NCBI RefSeq assembly: GCF_011516635.5
Contig: NZ_CP096255.1
Location: 5,082,501 to 5,146,500 of the forward strand
Source of the DNA: Bradyrhizobium barranii subsp. apii
Lineage (GTDB): Bacteria; Pseudomonadota; Alphaproteobacteria; Rhizobiales; Xanthobacteraceae
Direction of reading: 5' to 3'
DNA: 64,000 bases
The position numbers and the translations under genes were made by a program. The notes beneath the pieces are model-generated. The model had not been told where the DNA came from and searched no databases. It saw nothing but the letters and a program-made list of their open reading frames with translations. Below, piece after piece: positions 9,082 to 19,122 of this stretch. The first letter of the stretch is position 1; the number at the start of each line of letters is the position of its first letter.

Positions 9082-11820
9082 TTGGCTGACGACGACAACA
9101 AGCCCGGCGACCAGCCGGCGCAACCCTCGGACATTCGTCCCGTTTCCATCTACGAGGAGATGAAGAAGTCCTACCTCGATTACGCGATGAGCGTGATCGT
9201 GGCGCGTGCGCTGCCCGATGCGCGCGACGGGTTGAAGCCGGTTCATCGCCGCATCCTCTACTCGATGAACGAGCAGGGGCACACGCCCGACAAGAAGTAC
9301 GTCAAGTCGGCGCGCGTGGTCGGTGACGTCATCGGTAAATATCATCCGCATGGCGACCAGTCGATCTACGACGCCATGGTCCGGATGGCGCAGGACTTCT
9401 CGATGCGCGTGCCGCTCATCGACGGCCAGGGCAATTTCGGCTCGGTCGACGGCGATCCCCCGGCCGCCTATCGGTACACCGAAGCGCGACTGACGAAGGT
9501 GGCGTTGGCTCTGCTGGCCGACATCGACAAGGACACCGTCGACTTCCAGCCGAACTACGACAACAACGAAACCGAGCCGTCGGTCCTGCCGGCCAAGTTC
9601 CCGAACCTCCTGGTCAACGGGGCGGGCGGCATCGCGGTCGGCATGGCCACCAACATCCCGCCGCACAATCTCGGCGAGGTCATCGACGCCTGCGTCGCGT
9701 TGATCGACAATCCTGCGCTCACCATCGAGGAACTCATCAACATCGTTCCGGGACCGGATTTCCCGACCGGCGGCGTCATTCTCGGACGCGCGGGCATCCG
9801 CGCCGCCTACCACCTCGGCCGCGGCTCCATCGTCATGCGCGGCAAGGTCGCGATCGAGACCATCCGCAAGGAGCGCGAGGCGATCATCATCACCGAGATT
9901 CCCTACCAGGTGAACAAGGCGACGATGGTCGAGCGCATCGCCGAGCTGGTCAAGGAAAAGAAGATCGAGGGCATCGGCGACCTGCGCGATGAATCCGACC
10001 GCGACGGCTACCGCGTCGTCATCGAATTGAAGCGCGACGCCGTGCCGGATGTGGTGCTGAATCAGCTGTACCGATTCACGCCGCTGCAGACGAGCTTCGG
10101 CGTCAACATGGTGGCGCTCGACAGCGGCCGTCCGCGGATCATGCATCTGAAGGACCTGCTGGCGATCTTCGTCGACTTCCGCGAGCGGGTCGTCACGCGT
10201 CGCACCAAGTTCCTGCTCGCCAAGGCGCGCGATCGCGCCCACATCCTGGTTGGTCTGGCGATCGCGGTCGCGAATATCGACGAGATGATCCGCGTCATCC
10301 GGACCTCGCCCGACCCGACCACTGCCCGCGACACCCTGATGTCGCGCGACTGGCCGGCACGGGACGTCGAGGACATGCTGACGCTGATCGACGATCCGCG
10401 TCACCGCATTAGCGAGGACGGCACGATCCGGCTGTCGATGGAGCAGGCGAGGGCCATTCTCGATCTGCGCCTTCAGCGCCTCACCGCGCTCGGCCGTGAT
10501 GAAATCCGCGACGAGCTCGACAAGCTCGCGGGCGAGATCGCCGATTATCTCGACATCCTGCGCTCGCGCGCCCGCGTGCTGGGCATCATCAAGACCGAGC
10601 TCGCCGAGGTGAAGGCCGAGTTCGCGACCCCGCGCCGCACCGTGATCATCGAGCAGGAGGGCGAGGTCGAGGACGAGGACCTGATCCAGCGCGAGGACAT
10701 GGTCGTCACCGTCTCCCACGCCGGCTACGTCAAGCGCGTGCCGCTGTCCGCCTACCGGGCGCAGCGCCGCGGCGGCAAGGGCCGCGCCGGCATGCAGACC
10801 CGCGACGAGGATTTCGTCAGCCGCCTGTTCGTGGCGTCGACGCACACACCGGTGCTGTTCTTCTCGTCGCGCGGCCAGGTCTACAAGGAGAAGGTGTGGC
10901 GCCTGCCGATGGCCGCGCCGAACGCGCGCGGCAAGGCGCTGATCAACATCCTGCCGCTGGAGCAGGGCGAGCGCATCACCACCATCATGCCGCTGCCGGA
11001 GGATGAATCGACCTGGGGCAACCTGGACGTGATGTTCGCCACCACCGGCGGCAACGTCCGGCGCAACAAGCTGTCCGACTTCGTCGACGTCCGCCGCTCC
11101 GGCATCATCGCCATGAAGCTCGATGAGAATGAAGCGATCGTGGACGTGCAGATCTGCACCGAGCACGACGACGTGCTTTTGACCGGCGCCGGCGGCCAGT
11201 GCATCCGCTTCCCCGTCACCGACGTGCGCGTCTTCACCGGGCGCACCTCGATGGGTGTGCGCGGCATTGCGCTCGGCGAGGGCGACAAAGTGATCTCGCT
11301 GGCGATCCTGCGCCATGTCGAGACCTCTTCGGACGAACGCTCGGCCTATTTGAAGATGCGCCGCGCCGTCGCCGGCGAGGCCACGACCGAGGAGCCCGCA
11401 GTGGATGCCGAGGCCGAGGAGACTTCCGGCAGCTTCCAGCTTCCGCAGGAGCGCTATATCGAGATGTCGGCGGCCGAGCAGGTCGTGCTCACCGTCTCCG
11501 TCAACGGCTACGGCAAGCGGACCTCGTCCTACGAGTACCGCACCACCGGCCGTGGCGGCAAAGGTATCGTCGCCATGAGCGTCAACAACCGCAACGGCAA
11601 TCTGGTGGCCTCCTTCCCCGTGGAAGACGCCGACCAGATCATGCTGGTCACCGACAAGGGCCAGCTCATCCGCTGCCCGGTCGAAGGCATCCGCGTCGCC
11701 GGCCGCTCGACCCAGGGCGTGATCGTGTTCGACACCGCCGAGGACGAGCACGTCGTCTCGGTCGAGCACATCACGGAAGAGGCCGAGAGCGGCAATGGCG
11801 AGAACGGGAACGGTTCGTAG
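9082..11820 (+). CDS. gyrA: DNA gyrase subunit A
   Basis: A 912-residue GyrA, which with GyrB introduces negative supercoils. The breakage-reunion domain covers about residues 30-520; the catalytic tyrosine is Y132 in YRYTEARLT. The GyrA box QRRGGKG, which defines gyrase rather than topoisomerase IV, is present, and a second degenerate GRGGKG occurs further on in the C-terminal beta-pinwheel. The tail is acidic. The start is a TTG at 9082: the frame is closed by a stop at 9049, there is no in-frame ATG or GTG between, and the next ATG (residue 27) would remove conserved sequence. At the position of E. coli GyrA Ser83 this protein has Gln93. Confidence 0.95.
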   Translation: MADDDNKPGDQPAQPSDIRPVSIYEEMKKSYLDYAMSVIVARALPDARDGLKPVHRRILYSMNEQGHTPDKKYVKSARVVGDVIGKYHPHGDQSIYDAMVRMAQDFSMRVPLIDGQGNFGSVDGDPPAAYRYTEARLTKVALALLADIDKDTVDFQPNYDNNETEPSVLPAKFPNLLVNGAGGIAVGMATNIPPHNLGEVIDACVALIDNPALTIEELINIVPGPDFPTGGVILGRAGIRAAYHLGRGSIVMRGKVAIETIRKEREAIIITEIPYQVNKATMVERIAELVKEKKIEGIGDLRDESDRDGYRVVIELKRDAVPDVVLNQLYRFTPLQTSFGVNMVALDSGRPRIMHLKDLLAIFVDFRERVVTRRTKFLLAKARDRAHILVGLAIAVANIDEMIRVIRTSPDPTTARDTLMSRDWPARDVEDMLTLIDDPRHRISEDGTIRLSMEQARAILDLRLQRLTALGRDEIRDELDKLAGEIADYLDILRSRARVLGIIKTELAEVKAEFATPRRTVIIEQEGEVEDEDLIQREDMVVTVSHAGYVKRVPLSAYRAQRRGGKGRAGMQTRDEDFVSRLFVASTHTPVLFFSSRGQVYKEKVWRLPMAAPNARGKALINILPLEQGERITTIMPLPEDESTWGNLDVMFATTGGNVRRNKLSDFVDVRRSGIIAMKLDENEAIVDVQICTEHDDVLLTGAGGQCIRFPVTDVRVFTGRTSMGVRGIALGEGDKVISLAILRHVETSSDERSAYLKMRRAVAGEATTEEPAVDAEAEETSGSFQLPQERYIEMSAAEQVVLTVSVNGYGKRTSSYEYRTTGRGGKGIVAMSVNNRNGNLVASFPVEDADQIMLVTDKGQLIRCPVEGIRVAGRSTQGVIVFDTAEDEHVVSVEHITEEAESGNGENGNGS

Positions 11821-11908
11821 ATCGAGCCGATCCCGTCAGGTGTCGTCCCCGTTGACGGTTGCAATCAACCGGATAGGTCCGGCACGGCACAACGCACCGG
11901 TGTCCGGC

Positions 11909-12103
11909 CTATGATCCTGGAAGATGCGGCTGGCGCGATGCCTTCCAGCCGAGCACGGCCAGCGGAATTGCCAGTGCTGCCCAGGACAGCGCGTCCCAGC
12001 CATCGTCGCCGAACAGCGCCGACGCCAGCCCGACAAGGATGAGCCCCCCGAGCAGGAGCGGCCAGCGAAAGATCTCCTCCATGGTGTGGCGCTCGCGCTT
12101 CAT
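11909..12103 (-). CDS. Small two-helix membrane protein, 64 aa
   Basis: Sequence MKRERHTMEEIFRWPLLLGG with two hydrophobic segments (residues 13-30 and 38-53). Its ATG overlaps the stop of the PepSY gene as ATGA, so translation is probably coupled. Starting at Met8 instead would give 57 residues. No known family; such small proteins often follow TonB-receptor and PepSY genes, which suggests an accessory membrane role, but that is inference from position only. Confidence 0.65.
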   Translation of the reverse strand: MKRERHTMEEIFRWPLLLGGLILVGLASALFGDDGWDALSWAALAIPLAVLGWKASRQPHLPGS

Positions 12104-13263
12104 GGACGGATCCCGGATGTCGCTACGACAGGCGGCCCGTCCTGAGCGCGCGTGGGGACGCGAGGCGATTTGCGCTTGCCGAGCCAGAGATAGACGCCGC
12201 TGGCAAGCACGACGATGGCGGCAAGATCGAACAGCGCCCAGATGATCTTCAGCGGCAGGCTGCCGTAGTCCCCGAAATGAAGCGGGCGCGATACCTGCAA
12301 CGCCCTGAGATACCACGGCAGGCCACGCGCGGTGACGAGCTGCCCGGTTTCGGCGTCGAGCATCGCGGGCGTGAACAGGCGCGAGGTGATCGGCGTCGTG
12401 CCCTTGGTCCAGACGATGAAGTGCCGTGGTGTCCCGAACCGTGCGACCGTCGGAACGATGATGCTGGCCGGCGTATTGCCGTCGAGCGCCCGACGTGCTG
12501 CGGCCATGACGTCGTCGACGTCGGCCCATTTCGCAAGCGGCGGCTTGCCCAGATGCGGCGCGATCAGCTCCGGCATCACCTCCGCGCGCCAGGCGGAGAA
12601 CAGCGGCAACGATATCGTGTTGATGACACCGGTGACGCCGACGGCAAGCAGCCATATGAGAGTCACTCCGCCGATCAGATTGTGCAGGTCGAGCCATTTG
12701 ACCCGCGACGCGCCGATACGACGCACCGTGCCGAAGTTGAGCCGGCGCATGAAGGGCGCGTAGAGCACGATGCCGGAAACGATCGCGATGACAAACAACA
12801 GGCCCATGACGCCGAGAAACAGTTCACCCGGCAACCCCAAGAACATGTCGCGGTGGAATATGCGGATGGCGCTCATCAGGCCGCCCTGCTGCGTGTCTTC
12901 GCCGATCAGTTCCGCGGTCCTGGAATCGAATGACAGCTTCAGGAAACGTTGGCCGGGGGGAGCTTCGGGCGTAGCCGAGAGGAATACGTTGACGACGTTG
13001 GCGCGATCGTCGTCCCAGCCGAGCACCTGGAGGTAGCGCTGCGGATAGCGCGCCTTGGCGGCGTCGACCAGCCGGCTTAACGGAGCCTGCGGAGTATCCG
13101 CCGGGAGCTCTCGGGCCGAGGCTTCCGACTTGAAGAGCTCGTCGATCTCGTCATGAAAGATCAGCGGCAGCCCGGTGATGCAAAGCATCAGGAGGAATAG
13201 CGTGCAGACAAGGCTGGTCCATTTGTGGACCAGCGACCACCATTTGACTGACTGTGCTGTCAT
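12100..13263 (-). CDS. PepSY-associated TM-helix (PiuB-like) membrane protein
   Basis: A 387-residue inner-membrane protein with four membrane helices: about 16-37 (WTSLVCTLFLLMLCITGLPL), 147-169, 195-215 and 338-358. The large periplasmic parts contain PepSY-type sequence (YPQRYLQVLGWDDD). Conserved histidines occur near membrane ends (LVHKW, IFHRDMFL, WLDLHNLIGG). Family members are found beside TonB-dependent siderophore receptors and are linked to iron uptake or siderophore reduction. Here the gene begins 4 bp after the receptor gene ends and overlaps the following small gene by 4 bp, a tight three-gene operon. Since the receptor is frameshifted, it may now be dispensable. Confidence 0.85.
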   Translation of the reverse strand: MTAQSVKWWSLVHKWTSLVCTLFLLMLCITGLPLIFHDEIDELFKSEASARELPADTPQAPLSRLVDAAKARYPQRYLQVLGWDDDRANVVNVFLSATPEAPPGQRFLKLSFDSRTAELIGEDTQQGGLMSAIRIFHRDMFLGLPGELFLGVMGLLFVIAIVSGIVLYAPFMRRLNFGTVRRIGASRVKWLDLHNLIGGVTLIWLLAVGVTGVINTISLPLFSAWRAEVMPELIAPHLGKPPLAKWADVDDVMAAARRALDGNTPASIIVPTVARFGTPRHFIVWTKGTTPITSRLFTPAMLDAETGQLVTARGLPWYLRALQVSRPLHFGDYGSLPLKIIWALFDLAAIVVLASGVYLWLGKRKSPRVPTRAQDGPPVVATSGIRP

Positions 13264-13267
13264 CCCC

Positions 13268-15665
13268 TCACCACCGGTAGGTCAGCGTCGCCAGCACCGT
13301 GCGCCCCAGCGCCCAGCGGCAGCCGCCGGCCGTGCATAACGAGACATAGGTCTTGTCGAACACGTTGTTGACGTTCACCGCCGCACTGAGGCCCTTCCAC
13401 TGCTGATACCGCATCCCGAAATCATAGGACAGCACCGCATCGAACACCGTGCTGGCCGGCACCGTGGCGGCGGGCAGGAAGACGCCCGGCACGATGGTCG
13501 GAACCGTCAGATTGTTGGCGTTGGTCGTGTACATGTCGTGGACGTAGCGGACGCCGCCGCCGAAGCCGAAGCCGGTGGCAGGACCGCCCTGCACCAGATA
13601 GTTGGCCCAGAGCGAGGCGGTGTGCATCGGGACGTTGGCGAGCCGCTTGCCGAAATTGACGTCCTGGGGCGAACTGATCCGGTTGTCGAGATAGGAGTAC
13701 TGCCCGCGCAGGCTCAGGCCGGGCAGGGGGCTGCCGACGACGGACCCTTCGAACCCGCGCGAGCTGACCTCGCCGACCTGCGCCGTGGTGTTGGCGGGAA
13801 TGCCGGGGCCACTGATGACGGTTGCGACGTTTTGCTGCTTGAGGTCGTAGACCGCGGCCGTGAACGTCAGATTGGTCCCGACCGGCTGATACTTCACGCC
13901 GCCTTCGTACTGTTCGCCGGTGGTCGGCTTGAACGGCTGACCGTTGAGCAGCGTGCCGACCGAGGTCGGCTGGAACGAAGTCGAGTAGCTGACATAGGGC
14001 GCAATGCCGCTGTCGAAATTGTAGATCGCGCCAATGCGGCCGGTTGGCTTCTGGTCGTCGTTCAGGACGCGAACGCCGGTGTTCTGCGCCAGGGTATTAC
14101 CCTCGGCCCAGTCGTAGCGGACTCCGCCGAGCACGGTGAGCCGGCCGAGCCTGGCCTCGTCCTGGACGTAGAGGCCGCGCTGCGACAGGTGCTGGTCGAG
14201 GTTCTGGAAGAGCGCCGTGGGGACGGCGATGTTCTGCGTGTAGTTCGGCGCCAGGATGTCGAGCGTGTTGGTGGCCGCGAAGCGGGCGAGATTGTTGAAG
14301 TCGAACCGCTGGTAGTCGAGGCCGGCGAGCACCGTGTGCTGCAGCGGTCCCATGTTGAACTTGGCCTGGAGCTGGTTGTCGGCAGCGAATGTGTCGAGGT
14401 TCTCGTTGGTCGAGAAGTAGCTCCGGTTGATCGTGCGGCCGTCGACCAGCCGGAGCGTGCCGCCCGCGCCCGTCGTCGTGAACCCGCCGGGCTGCACCTC
14501 GACATAGCTGAGCTCATTGTGCAGGTAGCGTACGTTCTGGCGCACCGTGAAGACGTCGTCGAAACGATGCTCGAACTCGTGCGGTTGCCTGCTTGTATTT
14601 GAGAGTCTCGTAGTTGAGATCGCCGGCAAAGAAATTGCGCGGGATCTGCCCGAACGTCCCCGGCACCAGCGTGCCCTGGATCGGCAAGAGCGCGAAGGCA
14701 CCACCCTTCGGGTCCTGCCGGTAGCTCGTCAGGAAGGTGATGGTGGTGTCGATACTCGGACGCCACGTCCAGGCCGGCGCGATCGAAAATCTTTGCTCGC
14801 CGATATTGTCGACCTGGGTGTCGGCGTTGAGGCCGATACCGGTGACGCGGTAGAGCAGCGTCTTGTCCTTGTCGACGGGGCCGCCGACATCGAAGGCGCC
14901 CTGGATCCGGTTGAACGAGCCGGTTTGCAGGGAGACTTCTCCGAACGGATTTTCAGTCGGGCGCTTGCTGACGAGGTTGAGGATGCCGCCCGGGCGAGGC
15001 GGCGCCGTAGAGAATTGACGCCGGCCCGGTGATCACCTCGGGCGCTCGAGCAAATAGGGATCGACCCGCGGCGCACCGAACGGTCCGCCCTGGAGCCGCA
15101 GCCCGTCCAGATATGTTTCGAGGCTGAAGCCGCGCGCGCTGACGTTCTGAAAGCGGAAATCGGTATCGTTGCTGAAATAGATTCCTGGCGCGTAGCGCAA
15201 GAGGTCGCGGACGCTCTGGGCGCGCCGCACGTCCATTTCTTCCCTTGTGATGACGGTAATGGACGCTGGCGTCGACATGATCGGTGAATCCGTCTTGGTC
15301 GCGCCCGAGGCGCGCGTTGCGACGGATCCGTTCGTCCCGGCATTGACGCGCGCTGCTGTTCCCACCAGCGCTTGAGGCTCCGGCTGTACTGTCGAACGGT
15401 TGGCCTGTTGAGCGGACCGCTGGCTCGCACTGCGCCGCGCCGATGCGTTGCGCCGGACCTGGACCGGACGTTGCGCGCGCTGAACGGGTGCGTCGACCGT
15501 CACCGGCGGCAACGCGGATGCACCGGATTGGCCAGTGTTCTGCGCGTTCACCGGCGTGACGGCCATCAGCAAGCAGCCGAGCGTGAGTGCGCTGGCTGTG
15601 CTCTTGAAAGTGTTCCTTAAAAAATAGTCCGCACGACCACGCAGTCCGTGTCCATCGCATTCCAT
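13268..15665 (-). pseudogene. TonB-dependent siderophore receptor, interrupted by three frameshifts
   Basis: Joining three frames gives a receptor of about 800 residues. The N-terminal part (15665-15033) has a signal peptide ending VNAQ and the plug sequence SPIMSTPASITVITREEMDV. Single-base changes then occur near 15038-15043 (one base missing before EVITGPASILYGAASPG), near 14988-14993 (one extra G in a CCCGGG run) and near 14573-14583 (one extra base before FEHRFDDVFTVRQN). The rest of the barrel is intact to the C-terminal LATLTYRW. Such receptors import ferric siderophores through the outer membrane with TonB energy. All three changes are single-base indels, so decay or sequencing error are both possible. 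An ICE-like palindrome lies upstream. Confidence 0.85.
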
Positions 15666-15816
15666 GTCAGCGCCCCATCCGGCGATCGCCGCGCCGGCGG
15701 GATGATCCTTCTGACCTCACGCGACTTCGCACCCGCGCGCGTGTTAGATGGCGACATTGCGAGCGTCGAGTTGGACGAATTTTGAATCACTCGAAACGTC
15801 ATAATTGGAGACATTC

Positions 15817-15829
15817 TTAGAACTTCTAA
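15817..15829. promoter_or_regulatory. ICE-like palindrome upstream of the TonB receptor gene
   Basis: TTAGAA-C-TTCTAA, a perfect 6-bp palindrome with one central base, 152 bp before the receptor start. It resembles the iron control element bound by Irr in rhizobia (TTTAGAA...TTCTAAA). The remainder of the 369-bp gap (15666-16034) shows nothing else clear. Confidence 0.45.
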
Positions 15830-16034
15830 AAAAGCGAAGCTAACTGATCGACAAAACATTGGAATTTGTTGCTGCGTATGTCTGGCGATGGGCCAGACAA
15901 GATTGAGGTGCGCGCGAATATCGCACACTCCCGGGTAAGCGGGCGTGACGAGCTCTACCTGTCGGTGATCGGCATCTCATCGAGACGCGTGGTGCGAATC
16001 CTGCCTTGCCCTGAACGGGCGATCCACACGATGA

Positions 16035-17945
16035 TCAGATCTCCAACTCGGTCCCGAACTCAACCACCTGCCTGGTTGGCACGCCGAAGAACGCGGCGGA
16101 GCGTTCGGCGTTGCGCTGGAGGAAGGCGAACAGGCCTTCGCGCCAGACCCACATGCCCGGAATGTCCTCGCTCGGGATGATGGTTTCGCGGCCGACATAG
16201 TAGGTGATGTCGGAGAGGTCGATGCCGGGCAGCTTGCCCTGGCGGCAGGCGAGCGTTAGGCCCGCATAGATCGTCGGGTTCTGCATGAAACCGTAATGCA
16301 GGACCACGCGGGTGATGCCGGGAACGATCTCGATCACCTCGGCACGGTCTTCATCGTTGATGTGCGGGGATTCCTCGATCAGCACGGTGACGAGGACGAT
16401 GCGCTCATGCAGCACGTGGTTGTGCTTGACGAATTGCGTCAGCGCCAGCGGCACGCCGCGCGGCGCGGATGCCAGGAAGACGGCGGTCCCGGGCAGTCTG
16501 GCGCGGCACTTGTTGACCGCGGTCTCGATCAGGTCCTCCTCGGGCTGGCGCAGCTTCGCGCGCGCCGCCTCGACCAGCTTCACGCCGCTGCGCCAGGTCA
16601 GCATCATGAAGGCGACGAGGGCCGCGAGCAGCAGCGGAAACCAGCCGCCCTCGAACAGCTTGATCGAATTGGCCGAGAAGAAGATCACGTCGATCACGAA
16701 GAAGAAGCCGTTGACGGCGACCACGATCCACGGCGAATAGCCCCACTGGATCGCGACCAGGGCCGCGAGCAGCGTGGTGATCGCCATCAGCAGCGACACC
16801 GCGATGCCGTAGGCGCCGGCGAGCGCTTCCGAGGTGCCGAAGCTCAGGACCGCGCCGAGCGTTGCGGCAGCGAGCAGCCAGTTCACCAGCGGCACGTAGA
16901 TCTGGCCCATCGCATGGCTCGTGGTGTGGCGGATCTGCATGCGCGGCAGGAAGCCGAGCTGGATCGATTGCTGGGTCAGCGAGAACACGCCGGAGATGAT
17001 CGCCTGCGAGGCGATCACGGTCGCGAGCGCCGAGAAGGCGACCAGCGGATAGTGCAGGGCGTCCGGGCAGAGCTGAAAGAAGGGGTTCTCGATCATCGCG
17101 GGATCGGTGATCAGCAGCGCGGCCTGCCCAAAATAGTTCAGCACCAACGCGGGCAGGCAGATCGCGAACCAGGCGAGCCGGATCGGGAAGCGGCCGAAAT
17201 GCCCCATGTCGGCGTACATGGCTTCGCCGCCGGTCACCGCCAGGAAGGCGGCGCCGAGGATCGCGAAGGAGATGTGGAAGTCCTGGTGGATCAGGAAGTT
17301 GAAGGCATAGAGCGGGCTCAGTGCCGCGAGCACGGCCGGGGCCTTGACGATGCCGTGGACGCCGAGCGCGGCCAGCACGAAGAACCAGGCCAGCATCACC
17401 GGCCCGAAGATGCGGCCGATGAAGCCCGTGCCCTGCTTCTGGATCATGAACAGCCCGATCAGGATGGCGACGGTGATGGGCACGACGACCGGCGCGAGCG
17501 AGGGCGCATCGACCTTGAGGCCTTCGATGGCTGAGAGCACCGAGATGGCCGGGGTGATCGCGCCGTCGCCATAGAGTAGGGCGGCGCCGACGAGGCCGAC
17601 CACCAGGAGATGCGCGCGCCAGGTGCCGGACTGGGCGTGGCGGGCGTGGAGCAGCGCCAGCAGCGCGACGATGCCGCCTTCGCCGCGATTGTCCGCGCGC
17701 AGGATCAGAAGCGCATATTTCAGCGAGATGATCAGCAGCAGGGCCCAGAGGATCAGCGAGGCAACGCCCAGGACAGCGTCGGGAGTCAGCGTAGCGCCAT
17801 GGGCGGCCGCCTTGGCGGCTTCCTTCAGGGCGTAGAGGGGGCTGGTGCCGATATCGCCATAGACCACCCCGAGGGCGCCCATGGTCATGGCAATTGGCAG
17901 AGGGTCAGGGTGATGGCCGGAAACGACTGCGGGCGTACTGGACAA
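16035..17945 (-). CDS. kup: KUP-family potassium uptake protein
   Basis: A 636-residue K+/H+ symporter of the usual length. The family signature GALGVVYGDIGTSPLYALKE lies at residues 23-42 and is followed by about twelve membrane helices and a cytosolic C-terminal domain of roughly 170 residues. The acidic and glycine residues of the first helices, where K+ passes, are present. The start is a TTG at 17945 with GGGGGGT upstream; the first ATG (17888) would leave only three residues before the signature. It stands alone, between the broken receptor and a small secreted-protein gene. Several rhizobia hold more than one kup; this cannot be judged here. Confidence 0.93.
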   Translation of the reverse strand: MSSTPAVVSGHHPDPLPIAMTMGALGVVYGDIGTSPLYALKEAAKAAAHGATLTPDAVLGVASLILWALLLIISLKYALLILRADNRGEGGIVALLALLHARHAQSGTWRAHLLVVGLVGAALLYGDGAITPAISVLSAIEGLKVDAPSLAPVVVPITVAILIGLFMIQKQGTGFIGRIFGPVMLAWFFVLAALGVHGIVKAPAVLAALSPLYAFNFLIHQDFHISFAILGAAFLAVTGGEAMYADMGHFGRFPIRLAWFAICLPALVLNYFGQAALLITDPAMIENPFFQLCPDALHYPLVAFSALATVIASQAIISGVFSLTQQSIQLGFLPRMQIRHTTSHAMGQIYVPLVNWLLAAATLGAVLSFGTSEALAGAYGIAVSLLMAITTLLAALVAIQWGYSPWIVVAVNGFFFVIDVIFFSANSIKLFEGGWFPLLLAALVAFMMLTWRSGVKLVEAARAKLRQPEEDLIETAVNKCRARLPGTAVFLASAPRGVPLALTQFVKHNHVLHERIVLVTVLIEESPHINDEDRAEVIEIVPGITRVVLHYGFMQNPTIYAGLTLACRQGKLPGIDLSDITYYVGRETIIPSEDIPGMWVWREGLFAFLQRNAERSAAFFGVPTRQVVEFGTELEI

Positions 17946-18080
17946 GGTCGACCCCCCGATGGGATCGCGCCCGCCGGGCCATTCCGACGGGCGCGAATAT
18001 CAGACAGTCTGCGACGGGACGTCGCAAATATCCATGGGATTTATCTCGGGGTCTATATGACGCGAAGCTGACAGGTTCGA

Positions 18081-18338
18081 CTACGGGGTCCGGTCGGCGG
18101 TCACGAGACGCGCCTCGCGGATATTGGCCTTGGTGCCGGCCTGACGCAGGCAGGACGCCTCGAAGTTTGGCCAGGCCTGCTGCGAGCAGTCCTTGCCGAC
18201 GGTGCGGATATCGAGGCGGTCGCTCTTGGCCAGCGGCTGCGGGACGCTCGCTTCGACGGACGGAGCGAAACCGGGAAGGACGGTGAGAGCGGCGGCAACA
18301 AACGCGGCAATAGCGACGGCCGAGATGGTCTTGATCAT
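18081..18338 (-). CDS. Small secreted protein, 85 aa
   Basis: The first 30 residues (MIKTISAVAIAAFVAAALTV, then PGFAPSVEA) form a signal peptide. The mature part has two cysteines, C51 and C63, in GKDCSQQAWPNFEASCLRQ, which could form a disulfide in the periplasm. Its function is unknown. Same strand as kup but 135 bp before it, so separate expression is likely. The 249-bp gap to coaD shows no further gene. Confidence 0.7.
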   Translation of the reverse strand: MIKTISAVAIAAFVAAALTVLPGFAPSVEASVPQPLAKSDRLDIRTVGKDCSQQAWPNFEASCLRQAGTKANIREARLVTADRTP

Positions 18339-18587
18339 TGACGGTCCCCTGTGATGCGGCCGCTACGCCCAGTTGTGCGGCCCGTCATTCGTTGGGTGGA
18401 TTAGTAACCATGGCCAGTTTCCGGACGTCTTCGCGGACGCCCGAAATGGTTTCGTTCGCACTTCGTTTTGTTTCATGGCCGTCCCGAGGACGAAACAATT
18501 CGGGGAATTCCGACTCGGCGCCGCCGAAAAACCGGCAGGGAACCCGTCTGGCTTGCCGGGCCGGGCCGGGCGCGGTAGGACGGGGAC

Positions 18588-19085
18588 ATGCCGCGTATCG
18601 CCTTCTATCCGGGTTCCTTTGACCCCATCACCAACGGCCATCTGGACGTGGTCCGGAACAGTGTACCCCTGTGCGATCGGCTCGTGGTCGCGATCGGGGT
18701 CCATCCCGGCAAGAAGCCGCTGTTCTCAACCGAGGAGCGGCTCAAGATGCTCCATGACGTCTGCGGGCCGGTCGCGGCCCAGGTCGGCTGTACGCTTGAG
18801 GCCGTGACCTACGACGATCTTGCGGTCACCGCGGCACGCAGGCACGGCGCGACTGTCATGATTCGGGGTCTGCGCGATGGCACCGACCTCGACTACGAGA
18901 TGCAACTCGCCGGGATGAACGGCGCCATGGCGCCCGACGTCCAAACCGTGTTCCTGCCGGCCTCTCCGGCCGTCCGCCCAATTACCGGCACGTTGGTGCG
19001 TCAAATCGCGGCCATGGGCGGAGATATCTCGACCTTCGTGCCGCCGCTCGTCGCCAACCTGCTCAAGGCCAAATTCGCCGGATAA
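18588..19085 (+). CDS. coaD: Phosphopantetheine adenylyltransferase
   Basis: A 165-residue enzyme that transfers AMP from ATP to 4'-phosphopantetheine, giving dephospho-CoA in coenzyme A synthesis. The nucleotidyltransferase signature is YPGSFDPITNGHLDVV (with the GHxD-type variant of HxGH), the second ATP motif region is VMIRGLRDGTDLDYE, and the C-terminal PITGTLVRQIA corresponds to the ISSS-x-hR segment. Length is typical. The start ATG has GGACGGGG upstream. It is followed by the secreted cyclophilin gene after 37 bp, a neighbourhood common in this group. Confidence 0.95.
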   Translation: MPRIAFYPGSFDPITNGHLDVVRNSVPLCDRLVVAIGVHPGKKPLFSTEERLKMLHDVCGPVAAQVGCTLEAVTYDDLAVTAARRHGATVMIRGLRDGTDLDYEMQLAGMNGAMAPDVQTVFLPASPAVRPITGTLVRQIAAMGGDISTFVPPLVANLLKAKFAG

Positions 19086-19122
19086 CGGCGCAATTCTTCA
19101 TCCTACCTGATCCGGAGTTCTC

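Noticed and set aside
9067..11769. 900-codon open frame antisense to gyrA
   Set aside because: Shadow of gyrA in GC-rich DNA; its sequence is low in hydrophobic cores, rich in His/Asp/Arg/Gly, and has no family resemblance.
16296..17534. 412-codon open frame antisense to kup
   Set aside because: Composition typical of a GC-rich shadow; kup is certain.
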